Below are positions 38,835-47,189 of a stretch of 64,000 nucleotides of DNA, in pieces; position 1 is the first letter of the stretch, and each line of letters opens with the position of its first letter. The notes beneath the pieces are model-generated. The model searched no databases, had not been told where the DNA came from, and saw nothing but the letters and a program-made list of their open reading frames with translations. The DNA lies in assembly GCF_014199955.1 (NCBI RefSeq), contig NZ_JACHOQ010000003.1, positions 372,001-436,000 of the forward strand, written 5' to 3'. The position numbers and the translations under genes are program-made. Origin of the DNA: Brevundimonas aurantiaca. GTDB lineage: Bacteria > Pseudomonadota > Alphaproteobacteria > Caulobacterales > Caulobacteraceae.

Positions 38835-38901
38835 GGCGACGGGCCGTCATGACGAACGGCCGTCGATCCTCTATGACCGGCGTCAACAGAGGAGACCACC
38901 C

Positions 38902-39687
38902 ATGGCCGACGCCTATTCCACCCTGCTGATCGAACGCTGCGCCGACGGCTATGCGGTCGTGACCCTGAACCGGCCCGAGGCGCTGAACGCCCTGAACTCG
39001 ACCCTGTTCGGCGAACTGGCGGCCTTCCTGGATGCGGTCGAGACGGACGACAGCGTGCGCTGCCTGATCCTGACCGGCTCGGCCAAGGCCTTCGCCGCGG
39101 GCGCCGACATCAAGGAGATGGCGGACCAGTCCTACGCCGACATGTTCAAGGGGAATTTCTTCGCCCTGGGCCATGACCGGATCACCCGCTTCAGAAAGCC
39201 GATCATCGCCGCCGTGTCGGGCTACGCCCTGGGCGGCGGATGCGAACTGGCGATGTTGTGCGACTTCATCATCGCCTCGGAGACCGCCAAGTTCGGCCAG
39301 CCCGAGATCAATCTGGGCGTGGCGCCCGGCATCGGCGGCTCCCAGCGGCTGACCCGTCTGGTCGGCAAGTCCAAGGCCATGGACATGATCCTGACCGCCC
39401 GGATGATGGATGCGGCCGAGGCCGAACGCGCCGGTCTGGTCAGTCGTGTCGTGGCGCCCGAGGCCCTTCTGGACGAGGCCCGCGCGGCCGCCGCCAAGAT
39501 CGCCTCGCAAAGCCCGCTGGCGGTGATGATGAACAAGGAGATGGTCAATGTCGCCCTGGAGACGACCTTGACCGAGGGCGTCCGTTTCGAACGCCGCCTG
39601 TTCCACTCCCTGTTCGCCTTCGACGATCAGAAGGAGGGCATGGCCGCCTTCGTCGAAAAGCGCAAACCCGACTTCAAGGGGCGGTGA
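38902..39687 (+). CDS. enoyl-CoA hydratase/isomerase family protein
   Basis: The 261-residue crotonase-fold protein has the CoA-binding/oxyanion loop [18 protein letters not shown] and the second oxyanion region [19 protein letters not shown], the catalytic Glu position in [20 protein letters not shown] and the second Glu in [17 protein letters not shown]. It hydrates trans-2-enoyl-CoA, for beta-oxidation of fatty or branched acids. A GGAGA ribosome-binding site precedes the ATG. It follows mutM by 67 bp. Confidence 0.92.
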   Translation: MADAYSTLLIERCADGYAVVTLNRPEALNALNSTLFGELAAFLDAVETDDSVRCLILTGSAKAFAAGADIKEMADQSYADMFKGNFFALGHDRITRFRKPIIAAVSGYALGGGCELAMLCDFIIASETAKFGQPEINLGVAPGIGGSQRLTRLVGKSKAMDMILTARMMDAAEAERAGLVSRVVAPEALLDEARAAAAKIASQSPLAVMMNKEMVNVALETTLTEGVRFERRLFHSLFAFDDQKEGMAAFVEKRKPDFKGR

Positions 39688-39740
39688 CCGACCGCCGCAG
39701 CCGTCAACCGATCGCCGTGATCCGGCGTTAGGAGCGGACC

Positions 39741-40637
39741 ATGCGCCGCCTTCTTGTCTCGCTCCTCGCCATCCTGTTCGTCGTCCTGCCCGGAGCCGCC
39801 TCGGCTCAGGGGTCGGCTGCGTTCCTGCCCGCCTTCCGCTCCGATCGGATCATCGTGGAGACGCGAGGCGCGGGGCCGGACGTGATCTTCATCCCCGGCC
39901 TGGGATCGACCGGGGCGGCCTGGCGGTCGACGGCGGACAGGCTGGAGGGCCGCTATCGGGTTCATCTGGTGACGATCCGCGGCTTTGGTCAGACGGACAT
40001 CGGCGCCAACACCCGCGGCGCCCTGGCCGCCCCGGCTGCGCTGGAGATCGAACGCTACATCCGCGAGCAGAGGCTGTCCCGGCCCGCTCTGATCGGCCAT
40101 TCCCTGGGCGGTCAGATCGCGCTGCGGGTGGCGGCGGACATGCGCGGCCGAGTCGGGCGGGTGATGGTGGTCGATTCCGCCCCCTTCTTTCCGGCCCTGG
40201 TCGATTCCCGCGTCACGACGCGCGAGGTCGAGCCCTTGGCGCGGCTGGGCTATCAGGCCCTGATGCTGTTCGGCGACCAGGCGCTGAAGGGCCAGGTCTC
40301 GGCCCTGGGCGGGGACTTGGGTCTGGCGGGCGACATGGTGTTCGACGGCCTGGGTCTTCAGGGCGGCGACCGGCGCGTTCTGGCCCAGGGGCTGTACGAG
40401 GCCCTGACCGTGGATCTGCGTCCTCGCCTGCGCGACGTCACCGCCCCGGTGACGGTGGTCTACGGCTGGACGCGGGATACGAACAATCCGCGCAACCGGC
40501 TGGAGGGGCTTTACCGCTACGGCTTCTCCGCCCTGCCGCGTCCGGCCCAGTTCGTCCGCATCGAAGGCGCCGACCACCAGGTGATGATCGACCAACCGGC
40601 CCGGTTCCAGGCGGCGGTGGAGCAGTTTCTGGGATAG
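39741..40637 (+). CDS. secreted alpha/beta hydrolase
   Basis: The 298-residue protein has a signal peptide (MRRLLVSLLAILFVVLPGAA, cleavage near residue 24) and an alpha/beta hydrolase fold: VIFIPGLGSTGAAWRSTADR (oxyanion His replaced by Pro-Gly), nucleophile elbow ALIGHSLGGQIALR (Ser about 120), and VRIEGADHQVMIDQ with the catalytic His. Substrate unknown; esterase, lipase or haloalkane-type chemistry is possible. It is exported, so acts outside the cytoplasm. A 150-bp repeat element lies right after its stop. Confidence 0.82.
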   Translation: MRRLLVSLLAILFVVLPGAASAQGSAAFLPAFRSDRIIVETRGAGPDVIFIPGLGSTGAAWRSTADRLEGRYRVHLVTIRGFGQTDIGANTRGALAAPAALEIERYIREQRLSRPALIGHSLGGQIALRVAADMRGRVGRVMVVDSAPFFPALVDSRVTTREVEPLARLGYQALMLFGDQALKGQVSALGGDLGLAGDMVFDGLGLQGGDRRVLAQGLYEALTVDLRPRLRDVTAPVTVVYGWTRDTNNPRNRLEGLYRYGFSALPRPAQFVRIEGADHQVMIDQPARFQAAVEQFLG

Positions 40638-40645
40638 GCAAAGAT

Positions 40646-40800
40646 CTTCCCCCGCTTGCGGGGGAAGTGTCAGCTCGTCGAGCGCAGCGAGACGGCTGAC
40701 GATGGGGGAAGTTCCGCTTCTGGAAGAAAGAAGACTTCCCCCTCCGACCCTGGTTCGCTGCGCGAACGCCGGGCCACCTCCCCCGCAAGCGGGAGAGGGT
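40646..40800 (+). repeat. palindromic intergenic repeat, copy 1
   Basis: This element occupies the space between two convergent genes, ending at the recQ stop. It starts with the palindrome CTTCCCCCGCTTGCGGGGG and ends with CCTCCCCCGCAAGCGGGAGAG; the middle carries GTCAGC ... GCTGAC and GACCCTGGTTCG ... CGCGAACG. Copies 2 (45076-45234) and 3 (50386-50536, inverted) are similar. The end hairpins probably terminate transcription of both neighbours. Confidence 0.85.
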
Positions 40801-40801
40801 C

Positions 40802-43048
40802 TTATTGGCCTTTGGCCTCGCGATAAATGTGATCGGTCACGGCGGGAAGATCGTTCAGCACGTCGCGGGCCGGAATCCGCAGGGTGCGTATGCCCTGCTC
40901 GAGCAGGAAGGCGTCGCGGCGCGCGTCCTGCGCCGCACGGCCGTCGTGACTGTCGCCGTCGATCTCGACCGCCAGTCGAACGCCGGCGCAGTAGAAGTCG
41001 AGCACATAGGGCGGTATCGGGTGCTGGCGTCGGAATTTCAGCCCGCCCAATTTCTCGCCCCGCAGCGCCTGCCAGAGCTGGACCTCGGGCAGGCTCATGT
41101 CCCGCCGCAGATCGCGCGCCTTGTCGATGATGTCGGAAGGACGACCGTCTACGGACTCCAGACCCTTCGCCAACGTCTCCAGCACCCCCTTGCCGTAGCG
41201 GTCCAGTTTCGACTGGCCCACGCCGGGCAGGGCGGCCAGGGCCGTCAGGTCGCCGGGTTCGGCCTGGGCGATCTCCAGCAGGGTCTTGTCCTGGAAGATG
41301 ACATAGGGCGGGACGTGCTGTTCCGAAGCACGCTCGCGGCGCCAGGCGCGCAAGGCCTCGAACCGGGCGCGGACGTCGGCGTCCATGGTCTCGAGCGCGG
41401 CGTTGCGGCCCTCGCCCGAGCGGTCGCGGCGGCCGGAGCTGGAGGCGCGGACGGGAAGCCGGCGCACCTCGATCTTGCGTTCGGCCTTGTAGACGGCGCG
41501 CACCGCCTCGGGGTCGCCCAGGCCGACCAGGGGCTTGCCGTCGTTCGGGTCCTCGACCAGCAGGCCCTCGAACAGCAGGTGGTCGATGATGTCGCGCCAG
41601 CCGTTGGGCGAGACGTCGGCGCCTATGCCCCAGGTGGACAGCTGCTGCTCCCACGGCTGTACATCCTTGGTGCGGCTGGTCAGGTGGTCGATCACCCGGC
41701 CCCGGCCGAAGCGGCCGCCCAGACGCTGGACCGCCGCCAGGGCCTTTTGGGCGGGGACGGTGGCGTCATAGGTCTGGGGCGGGTCGCCGCAGATGTCGCA
41801 GACGCCGCAAGGGGCCGCGTCGGTCTCGCCGAAATAGCGGCGCACGGCCTGGGCGCGGCAGACAGCCCCGTCCAGCATGGCGAACAGCTGGCGAGCCTTG
41901 CGCACCTGAACCTGTTTGACCTCCTCGGCCATCGGGCGGCCGTCCAGCCGGCGCAGGGTCCAGGCGATGTCGGAGGGGCCGTACAGGGTGATGCCCTCGG
42001 CCGGTTCGCCGTCGCGCCCGCCCCGCCCGATCTCCTGCCAATAGGCCTCCAGCGAACCCGGCGGATCGGCGTGGATGACGAAGCGGACGTCGGCCTTGTC
42101 CACCCCCATGCCGAAGGCGATGGTGGCCACCATGACGGCCCCGTCCTCGGCTAAGAACCGCTCCAGACGGCGGTCGCGCTCCTTCGTATCCATGCCGGCG
42201 TGATAGGCGATGGCGTCGGTCCCGGCGTCGCGCAGCGCCTGGGCCACCCGTTCGCAGCCGTCGCGGCTGCCGCAATAGACCACGCCCGACTTGCCCCGCC
42301 GTTCGCGCACCAGTTCGATGACCCGGGCGTCGGTCCTGGCGCGCGAGGCGCTCTCCTTGCGTTCGGCCGACAGCTGCAGGTTCGGGCGGGCGAAACTGTC
42401 GACGAAGACCCGGGCGCCCTCCAGCCGCAGCGAGCGCAGGATGTCGTCGCGGGTGCGGGCGTCGGCGGTCGCGGTGACGGCGATGCGCGGGACGTGGGGG
42501 AACCGCTCGGCCAGCAGGCCCAGGTTGCGATAGTCGGGGCGGAAGTCGTGGCCCCACTGGCTGACGCAGTGGGCCTCGTCGATGGCGATCAGGCTGAGCG
42601 GCAGCTCGGCCAGCCGGTCCATCATGGCGCCCGCCGCCAGGCCTTCGGGCGAGACGTACAGCAGGTCCAAAGCGCCGGAGCGGGCGGCGGCCCAGATGGC
42701 CGACCGTTCGTCCAGCGAGACGCCGGAATCCAGCCGGGCGGCCGCCACCCCCTGCTGTTTCAGGGCCTCGACCTGGTCGGTCATCAGGGCGATCAGGGGC
42801 GAGACCACCAGGCCCAGGCCGGGGCGAAGGATGGCCGGGATCTGATAGCAGACGCTCTTGCCGCCGCCGGTCGGCAGGACGGCCAGGACGTCGCGCCCGG
42901 CTAGGACCTCGGCCACCACCTCGCTTTGCAGGCCGCGGAAGTCGCCATGGCCCCAGACCCGCGACAGCAGAGAGCGGGCGTCGGCCAGACCGGGCGTCGT
43001 GGCGGGGCGGGGCTGGGTCTGCGTAGCCGGCATCCGAAGGTTGTGCAC
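40802..43048 (-). CDS. recQ: RecQ-family ATP-dependent DNA helicase with C-terminal DUF559 domain
   Basis: The 748-residue protein has a full RecQ core: PTGGGKSVCYQIPA (Walker A), IDEAHCVSQWGHDFRPDY (motif II), RGGRDGE (motif VI), the zinc-binding Cys region CRAQAVRRYFGETDAAPCG and CDICG, an RQC winged helix and an HRDC domain (about 565-630, LRAWRRERASEQHVPPYVIF). The last ~105 residues form a DUF559/Vsr-like domain: SLPEVQLWQALR, GLKFRRQHPIPPYVLDFYC, LAVEIDGDSHDG, with candidate PD-(D/E)xK residues in LDF and EID. RecQ unwinds 3'-tailed DNA in repair of gaps and forks. The added domain is not part of usual RecQ. A GTG or ATG start slightly downstream is possible. Confidence 0.93.
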   Translation of the reverse strand: MHNLRMPATQTQPRPATTPGLADARSLLSRVWGHGDFRGLQSEVVAEVLAGRDVLAVLPTGGGKSVCYQIPAILRPGLGLVVSPLIALMTDQVEALKQQGVAAARLDSGVSLDERSAIWAAARSGALDLLYVSPEGLAAGAMMDRLAELPLSLIAIDEAHCVSQWGHDFRPDYRNLGLLAERFPHVPRIAVTATADARTRDDILRSLRLEGARVFVDSFARPNLQLSAERKESASRARTDARVIELVRERRGKSGVVYCGSRDGCERVAQALRDAGTDAIAYHAGMDTKERDRRLERFLAEDGAVMVATIAFGMGVDKADVRFVIHADPPGSLEAYWQEIGRGGRDGEPAEGITLYGPSDIAWTLRRLDGRPMAEEVKQVQVRKARQLFAMLDGAVCRAQAVRRYFGETDAAPCGVCDICGDPPQTYDATVPAQKALAAVQRLGGRFGRGRVIDHLTSRTKDVQPWEQQLSTWGIGADVSPNGWRDIIDHLLFEGLLVEDPNDGKPLVGLGDPEAVRAVYKAERKIEVRRLPVRASSSGRRDRSGEGRNAALETMDADVRARFEALRAWRRERASEQHVPPYVIFQDKTLLEIAQAEPGDLTALAALPGVGQSKLDRYGKGVLETLAKGLESVDGRPSDIIDKARDLRRDMSLPEVQLWQALRGEKLGGLKFRRQHPIPPYVLDFYCAGVRLAVEIDGDSHDGRAAQDARRDAFLLEQGIRTLRIPARDVLNDLPAVTDHIYREAKGQ

Positions 43049-43118
43049 TCTTTGTTCCGGCCTGCGAAGCCCCTTTGACCGCTTTCACGGCCGAGCGGCT
43101 GACGCGGCTGGGGACGGA

Positions 43119-44096
43119 TCAGTGCGCAGGCGAGGGGGCGAACTGGCCGCCGACGCGATAGCGGTACAGATAGGAGGGCGCGATCGACTCCATGCTGGCC
43201 GGATGGACGACGCCCAACGCGGCCAGACCCTCGGCGTCCGGCGAGACCACATTGTCCTTCTGCAGCATGACGACCTGATCGCGGGTCAGGGGCGGGGTCA
43301 GACCGATCAGGCTGACGGTCTGGAGCAGCGAGCCCAGCAGCCGGGCGACCGGGAAGGGAATGGGCGCCAGCAGACGGTCGCGACCCGTCTCCCGCTTCAC
43401 CAGCTCCAGCACTTCGCGGAAGGCATAGATATCCGGTCCGCCCAGTTCATAGGTTCGGCCGGCCGCGTCGCCGCGCGTCACGGCCCGGGCCACGGCCTCG
43501 GCCACATCGCCGACATAGACCGGCTGGAACCGGGTCTTGCCGCCGCCGATCAGCGGCAGGGCGGGCGCCAGGGTCGCCATGGCGGCGAACCGGTTCAGGA
43601 AGCCGTCGTCGGCGCCGAAGACCAGGGACGGACGCAGGATGACGGCGTCGGGATAGACGGCGCGGATCTCGTTTTCCGCCTCGCCCTTGGTGCGGGCGTA
43701 GGCGGAGGGGCTGTCGGCGTCGGCGCCGATGGCCGAGATCTGGACGACCCGTTCGACGCCGGCGGCCTTGGACGCCTGGGCGATGTTCCTGGCGGCCTCG
43801 ACGTGGGCGCTCTTGAAGCCGCGCTTGCCGCCGCCGTCGTGCAGGACGCCGACCAGATTGACCACGGCGTTCGAGCCGCGCACGGCCGCCGCCACGTCCT
43901 CGGCGCTGGTGACGTCGCAGCGCATGAACTGGATCTGGCCCGGATCGCCGGCCGTCTGGACCTCGATGGCCAGAACCGGGTTGCGCACCGCCACGCGGAT
44001 GCGCCAGCCGCGACGGGCCAAGGCGCGCACCGCCTGGGCTCCGATGAAGCCCGAACCTCCGAAGAGGGTCACGACGCCGGGGGCGAGGTCAGCCAT
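43119..44096 (-). CDS. NDUFA9-like NAD(P)-binding (atypical SDR) protein
   Basis: The 325-residue protein begins MADLAPGVVTLFGGSGFIGA, with a GxxGxxG dinucleotide motif followed by AVRALARRGWRIRVAVRNP, and has the short-chain dehydrogenase-like core YARTKGEAENEIRAV. It matches the complex I NDUFA9 subunit family and related NAD(P)H-binding epimerase-like proteins; in bacteria its role in respiration or quinone metabolism is not certain. The start chosen excludes a long upstream open frame that reads through the repeat array at 44.2 kb. It is convergent with recQ, 70 bp apart. Confidence 0.85.
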   Translation of the reverse strand: MADLAPGVVTLFGGSGFIGAQAVRALARRGWRIRVAVRNPVLAIEVQTAGDPGQIQFMRCDVTSAEDVAAAVRGSNAVVNLVGVLHDGGGKRGFKSAHVEAARNIAQASKAAGVERVVQISAIGADADSPSAYARTKGEAENEIRAVYPDAVILRPSLVFGADDGFLNRFAAMATLAPALPLIGGGKTRFQPVYVGDVAEAVARAVTRGDAAGRTYELGGPDIYAFREVLELVKRETGRDRLLAPIPFPVARLLGSLLQTVSLIGLTPPLTRDQVVMLQKDNVVSPDAEGLAALGVVHPASMESIAPSYLYRYRVGGQFAPSPAH

Positions 44097-44186
44097 GGGA
44101 GAAGCTCCAGTGAATTCCGTGTCGGCGGGATAGCCGATGGGGCGCCGCATCGCAACGCGGGCGACCCGGTCCGGGCGGATGAAACG

Positions 44187-44349
44187 AAAAACGGCGTCCG
44201 ATTTGTCCGATCTGTCCGATCCGCGCCGTCGTCCGGTCCTGAAAAAGAGTGTCCGATGTGTCCGATGTGTCCGGTTCGCGCGGTCGTGCGCTCCCAAAAA
44301 AGGTGTCCGAAGTGTCCGATCTGTCCGATCCGATCTCTTCGCCCGTCCG
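44187..44349. repeat. tandem repeat, ~54-bp unit with nested 9-bp repeats
   Basis: Three units start at 44187, 44242 and 44296. Each has an A-tract of 5-6 bases, then exactly nine bases from the A-tract start to three 9-bp steps of GTCCGATNT type (GTCCGATCT, GTCCGATGT, GTCCGATCC etc.), then a GC-rich spacer. The spacing of units is 55 and 54 bp. A third copy's spacer is diverged. The 9-bp period is visible at 44196, 44205, 44214; 44251, 44260, 44269; 44305, 44314, 44323. Confidence 0.85.
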
Positions 44350-44481
44350 CCGCCTCCGGTCGTCCCCGTCGATCCCGACTGTCGCACGGCGGGCGGCCCA
44401 GGGGCGTAGAAGGCGGGTTTGGAGTCCTAACCGGTTGGAAAGGCTGAGGGCGGCTTGGCGATCGAGCGGCGCTCGCCCATC

Positions 44482-44619
44482 TAGAGCATGATCGTTTCGG
44501 ACGGAACCGCTTCGCGGTTCCGACAGAAGCGTGAATCATGCTCTCGCTTTAATCTGGAGCCTGATTCACCGTTTCAGCGGAACCGCGAAGCGGTTCCTCC
44601 TCAACGGATCAGGCTCTAA
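44482..44619 (+). repeat. REPIN-like double hairpin element, copy 1
   Basis: The element is bounded by CTAGAGC-like ends. Hairpin 1 has AGAGCATGAT and ATCATGCTCT outer arms and GGAACCGC/GCGGTTCC inner arms; hairpin 2 has AGCCTGAT and ATCAGGCT outer arms and the same inner stem. Each hairpin contains a GANTC (GAATC, GATTC), the CcrM methylation target. It ends a few bp before the DUF488 start, whose Shine-Dalgarno AAGGA begins at its edge. Copy 2 at 51549-51684 differs at two positions. Confidence 0.9.
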
Positions 44620-44624
44620 GGACA

Positions 44625-45056
44625 ATGCAGATTTTCACCATCGGATATGAGGGGGCGACCCAGGCGGAGGTGATCGGGCGGCTGAAAGGCGCCGGGGTCG
44701 ATCTGCTGATCGACGTGCGGGCGGTCGCCGCCTCGCGCCGCGCCGGCTTTTCCAAGACGGTCCTGGGCGAAAGCCTGAAGGCCGAGGGGATCGACTATCT
44801 GCATCTGCGGGGCCTGGGCACGCCCAAGGCCGGTCGCGACGCGGCCCGCAAGGGCCATGTCGCCGAGATGCGCGCGATTTTCGCCGACCATCTGGCCGAG
44901 CCCCAGGCCCAGGTGGAGTATGCGCGGCTGAAGGATCTGGCGGGGGAGAAGCGCGTGGCCCTGCTGTGTTTCGAAGCCGATCACGCGGGGTGCCACCGCG
45001 CGGTGTTGGCCGAGCGGCTGGCGGAGGAGGACGGGGCGACGGTGGTCAATCTGTAG
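44625..45056 (+). CDS. DUF488 family protein
   Basis: The 143-residue protein begins MQIFTIGYEGATQAEVIGRL, the DUF488 signature, with VDLLIDVRAVAASRRAGFSK and the Cys-containing LLCFEADHAGCHRAVLAERL at the C-terminus. It is a small cytoplasmic protein of unknown biochemical role; the conserved Cys-x7-Cys and Asp/Arg residues suggest a nucleotide or thiol site but this is not established. It starts 6 bp after a REPIN-like element. It is convergent with the M1 peptidase. Confidence 0.88.
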   Translation: MQIFTIGYEGATQAEVIGRLKGAGVDLLIDVRAVAASRRAGFSKTVLGESLKAEGIDYLHLRGLGTPKAGRDAARKGHVAEMRAIFADHLAEPQAQVEYARLKDLAGEKRVALLCFEADHAGCHRAVLAERLAEEDGATVVNL

Positions 45057-45075
45057 GGGTGGTGGCGAGGCCCAC

Positions 45076-45234
45076 CTTCCCCCGCTTGCGGGGGAAGCGT
45101 CAGGTCGTGGCGCGAAGCGACACGCCTGACGATGGGGGGCGTTTTTCCTCTGAAACAAGACTCCCCTCTCCGACCCTGGTTCGCTTCGCGAACGCCGGGG
45201 ATGGTCTCTCCCGCAAGCGGGAGAGGGTCTTTTG
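45076..45234 (+). repeat. palindromic intergenic repeat, copy 2
   Basis: Same orientation as copy 1 and again placed between two convergent genes, here DUF488 and the M1 peptidase. It begins CTTCCCCCGCTTGCGGGGG, carries GCGTCAGG ... CCTGACG in the first half and GACCCTGGTTCG ... CGCGAACG in the second, and ends CTCTCCCGCAAGCGGGAGAG followed by TCTTTT, a terminator-like end for the plus strand. Confidence 0.85.
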
Positions 45235-45236
45235 CT

Positions 45237-47189
45237 TTACGGCCGACCCACCAGGTCGTCGACCGAACCGCTGGTGACCGGATGGTACAGGGGCCGGGCC
45301 TCGGCGTAGATGCGGCGGGCGATGGGCCGGCCCCAGTCGCCCTCGTTCCACAGGGTCTGGAACAGGGGCAGGACGAACTTGCGTCGGCCCTGGCTGGTCA
45401 GGAACCGCTCAGCCGTGGCGACCGACGGCTGATAGCGGTGGGCCAGGGCGATCTGGAGCCAGGCGAAGGTCAGTTCGCTGTTGCCCTCGTTCGCCAGGTT
45501 CAGGGTCCGCTCCAGATCGGCCAGCTGGGCCTCAGTCAGCCAGTCGGCGCCGGCGCGCAGGCCTTCGGGCCGCCAACCCAGGAAGCGCTGGCGCTGCTGG
45601 GTGTTCCATTCGCCCCACGGGACGGCCGAGGCCGGACCCTTGTCCTTAAAGAAGGCGACGGCCGCCGCATCGACCGGGACGAAGGCGTTCGAGACGGGGG
45701 CGACGGCGTTGGACGGCAGGCCGGGCTGATAGACCCAGGCGTCCAGCTGAAGCTGGGATTCCAGGGCCGCGTCGCCCTTCACCAGATGGGCGCGGATGTC
45801 GTCCAGGAACATGGCCGTGGTCATGGGGCGATAGGCGTTGCGGTCGAAATAGCCGCGCAGCCAGGCGTCGAACCGATCCCGGCCCACAGTGCGTTCGACG
45901 GTCCGCAGGAACAGGGCGCCCTTCTCATAGGCGATGTCGTTCATGCCGTCGTCGGGATCGCGGCCCTGAAGATCCAGGTGCAGGCGGGTGTCCGGCGCGG
46001 GCAGGGACTTCAGCGTGTCCTGCAGGCTGTCCCAGCCCAGCACCTGTTCCTGCATGGCGCGGTCATGGCCATAGACCGACTCCATGATCCGGTTCTCGAA
46101 ATAGACGGTGAAGCCCTCGTTCAGCCAGAAGTCGTTCCAGGTGGCGTTGGTCACCAGATTGCCGGACCAGGAGTGGGCCAGTTCGTGCGCCACCAGCGAG
46201 ACCAGCGACCGGTCGCCCGCGATGATGGTCGGGGTGGCGAAGGTCAGTTTGGGGTTCTCCATCCCGCCGAAGGGGAAGGAGGGCGGCAGGACCAGGAGGT
46301 CGTAGCGGCCCCAGCGATAGCGGCCGTAGAGCTTTTCGGCCGCGTCCACCATCTCGGCGGTCGGCTCCAGCTCATGGGCGGCGGCGCGCAGGCGGCTGGG
46401 CTCGGTCCAGACCCCGGTGCGTTCGTCGAAGGGGGCGAAGGCGATGTCGCCGACGCCGATGGCGATCAGATAGGGCGGGATCGGATTGTCCATCCGGAAG
46501 CGCCAGGTCTTCATGCCGTTGCCCGCCGGCTCGCCGTTCGGCGTCAGATGGTCGGCGCTCATGACCACGGTCAGGTCGGCGGGCGCGGTGATGCGGGCCG
46601 AATAGGTCTGGCGAATGCCGGGGCTGTCCTGGGTCGGCACCCAGGTGCGGGTCAGGATGGCCTGGCCCTGGCTGAACAGATAGGGCTTTTGACCGCCCGC
46701 CGTCTGGCTGGGCGACAGCCATTGCAGGGCCGCCGCATCGGGCCGGGTCGAATAGCGGACGGTGATCTTGCGCCGTTCGTTGGGCGCGAAGGCCGGGAAA
46801 TAGACGGTCAGGGGCTGGCCCTTGACGGCGTCATTGTCGCCGACGACGTAACGCAGCGGCTGACCCGAGGCGTCGCGCACGTCCTGAATGTCCAGATTGC
46901 GGATGTCGAGCACGATCTCGTTCGCGCCGGGGACGGCCAGGATGTCCAGGGTCGCCGTGCCCGACAGGGTCTTGGCCTCGAAGTTCGCGGTCAGGTCCAG
47001 GGCCACATCGACGACGCGGGCGATCTCGGGACGGGCGTAGGTGTGGCTGTCGACGGCGTCCGGGCCGGGGGCGGGCGCGACGGCCGGCGGCGCCAGGGCC
47101 GCGCTTCCGGTCGTGGTCGAACAGGCCGAAAGACCGAGGGCCGAGGCGAGGGCGAGGGCGGAGACGAGGCCGAGGGCTTTGCGCGTCAT
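45237..47189 (-). CDS. M1-family metallopeptidase, predicted lipoprotein
   Basis: The 650-residue enzyme has a signal peptide with lipobox LSAC (Cys23), the M1 N-terminal beta domain, the exopeptidase motif GGMENP, the zinc site HELAH at residues 335-339 with the third ligand Glu in NEGFTVYFENRIM, and a helical C-terminal domain of the leukotriene-A4-hydrolase type. It cleaves N-terminal residues from peptides in the periplasm or outer membrane. The ATG beginning MTRKALGLVSALALASALG was chosen over a longer frame because it gives a lipoprotein signal. Upstream lies a region with an inverted repeat pair. Confidence 0.93.
   Translation of the reverse strand: MTRKALGLVSALALASALGLSACSTTTGSAALAPPAVAPAPGPDAVDSHTYARPEIARVVDVALDLTANFEAKTLSGTATLDILAVPGANEIVLDIRNLDIQDVRDASGQPLRYVVGDNDAVKGQPLTVYFPAFAPNERRKITVRYSTRPDAAALQWLSPSQTAGGQKPYLFSQGQAILTRTWVPTQDSPGIRQTYSARITAPADLTVVMSADHLTPNGEPAGNGMKTWRFRMDNPIPPYLIAIGVGDIAFAPFDERTGVWTEPSRLRAAAHELEPTAEMVDAAEKLYGRYRWGRYDLLVLPPSFPFGGMENPKLTFATPTIIAGDRSLVSLVAHELAHSWSGNLVTNATWNDFWLNEGFTVYFENRIMESVYGHDRAMQEQVLGWDSLQDTLKSLPAPDTRLHLDLQGRDPDDGMNDIAYEKGALFLRTVERTVGRDRFDAWLRGYFDRNAYRPMTTAMFLDDIRAHLVKGDAALESQLQLDAWVYQPGLPSNAVAPVSNAFVPVDAAAVAFFKDKGPASAVPWGEWNTQQRQRFLGWRPEGLRAGADWLTEAQLADLERTLNLANEGNSELTFAWLQIALAHRYQPSVATAERFLTSQGRRKFVLPLFQTLWNEGDWGRPIARRIYAEARPLYHPVTSGSVDDLVGRP

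Larger units (their letters stand above)
44097..44624. other. 528-bp repeat-rich intergenic region
   Basis: This region between the NDUFA9-like gene (minus) and the DUF488 gene (plus) has no supported gene. It holds the layered 54-bp tandem repeat at 44187-44349 and a REPIN-like element at 44482-44619. Reading frames through the first repeat give low-complexity Arg/Thr/Asp peptides and are not genes. Confidence 0.7.

Noticed and set aside
38835..38901. Hairpin between mutM and the enoyl-CoA hydratase as terminator
   Set aside because: GGGCCGTC and GGCCGTC are not inverted in a good stem and no T tract follows; cotranscription is more likely.
39627..41654. Minus-strand open frame joining the alpha/beta hydrolase and recQ regions
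   Set aside because: It overlaps the real recQ in another frame and the hydrolase antisense, and runs through an intergenic repeat.
44187..44349. CRISPR array
   Set aside because: The repeats are 9 bp with a 54-bp superperiod, there are no unique spacers of 30-40 bp and no cas genes nearby.
44097..44387. Upstream extension of the NDUFA9-like frame as Arg/Thr/Asp-rich peptide
   Set aside because: The extension is a translation of the nested 9-bp repeats; the family start MADLAPGVVTLFGGSG at 44096 is the natural N-terminus.
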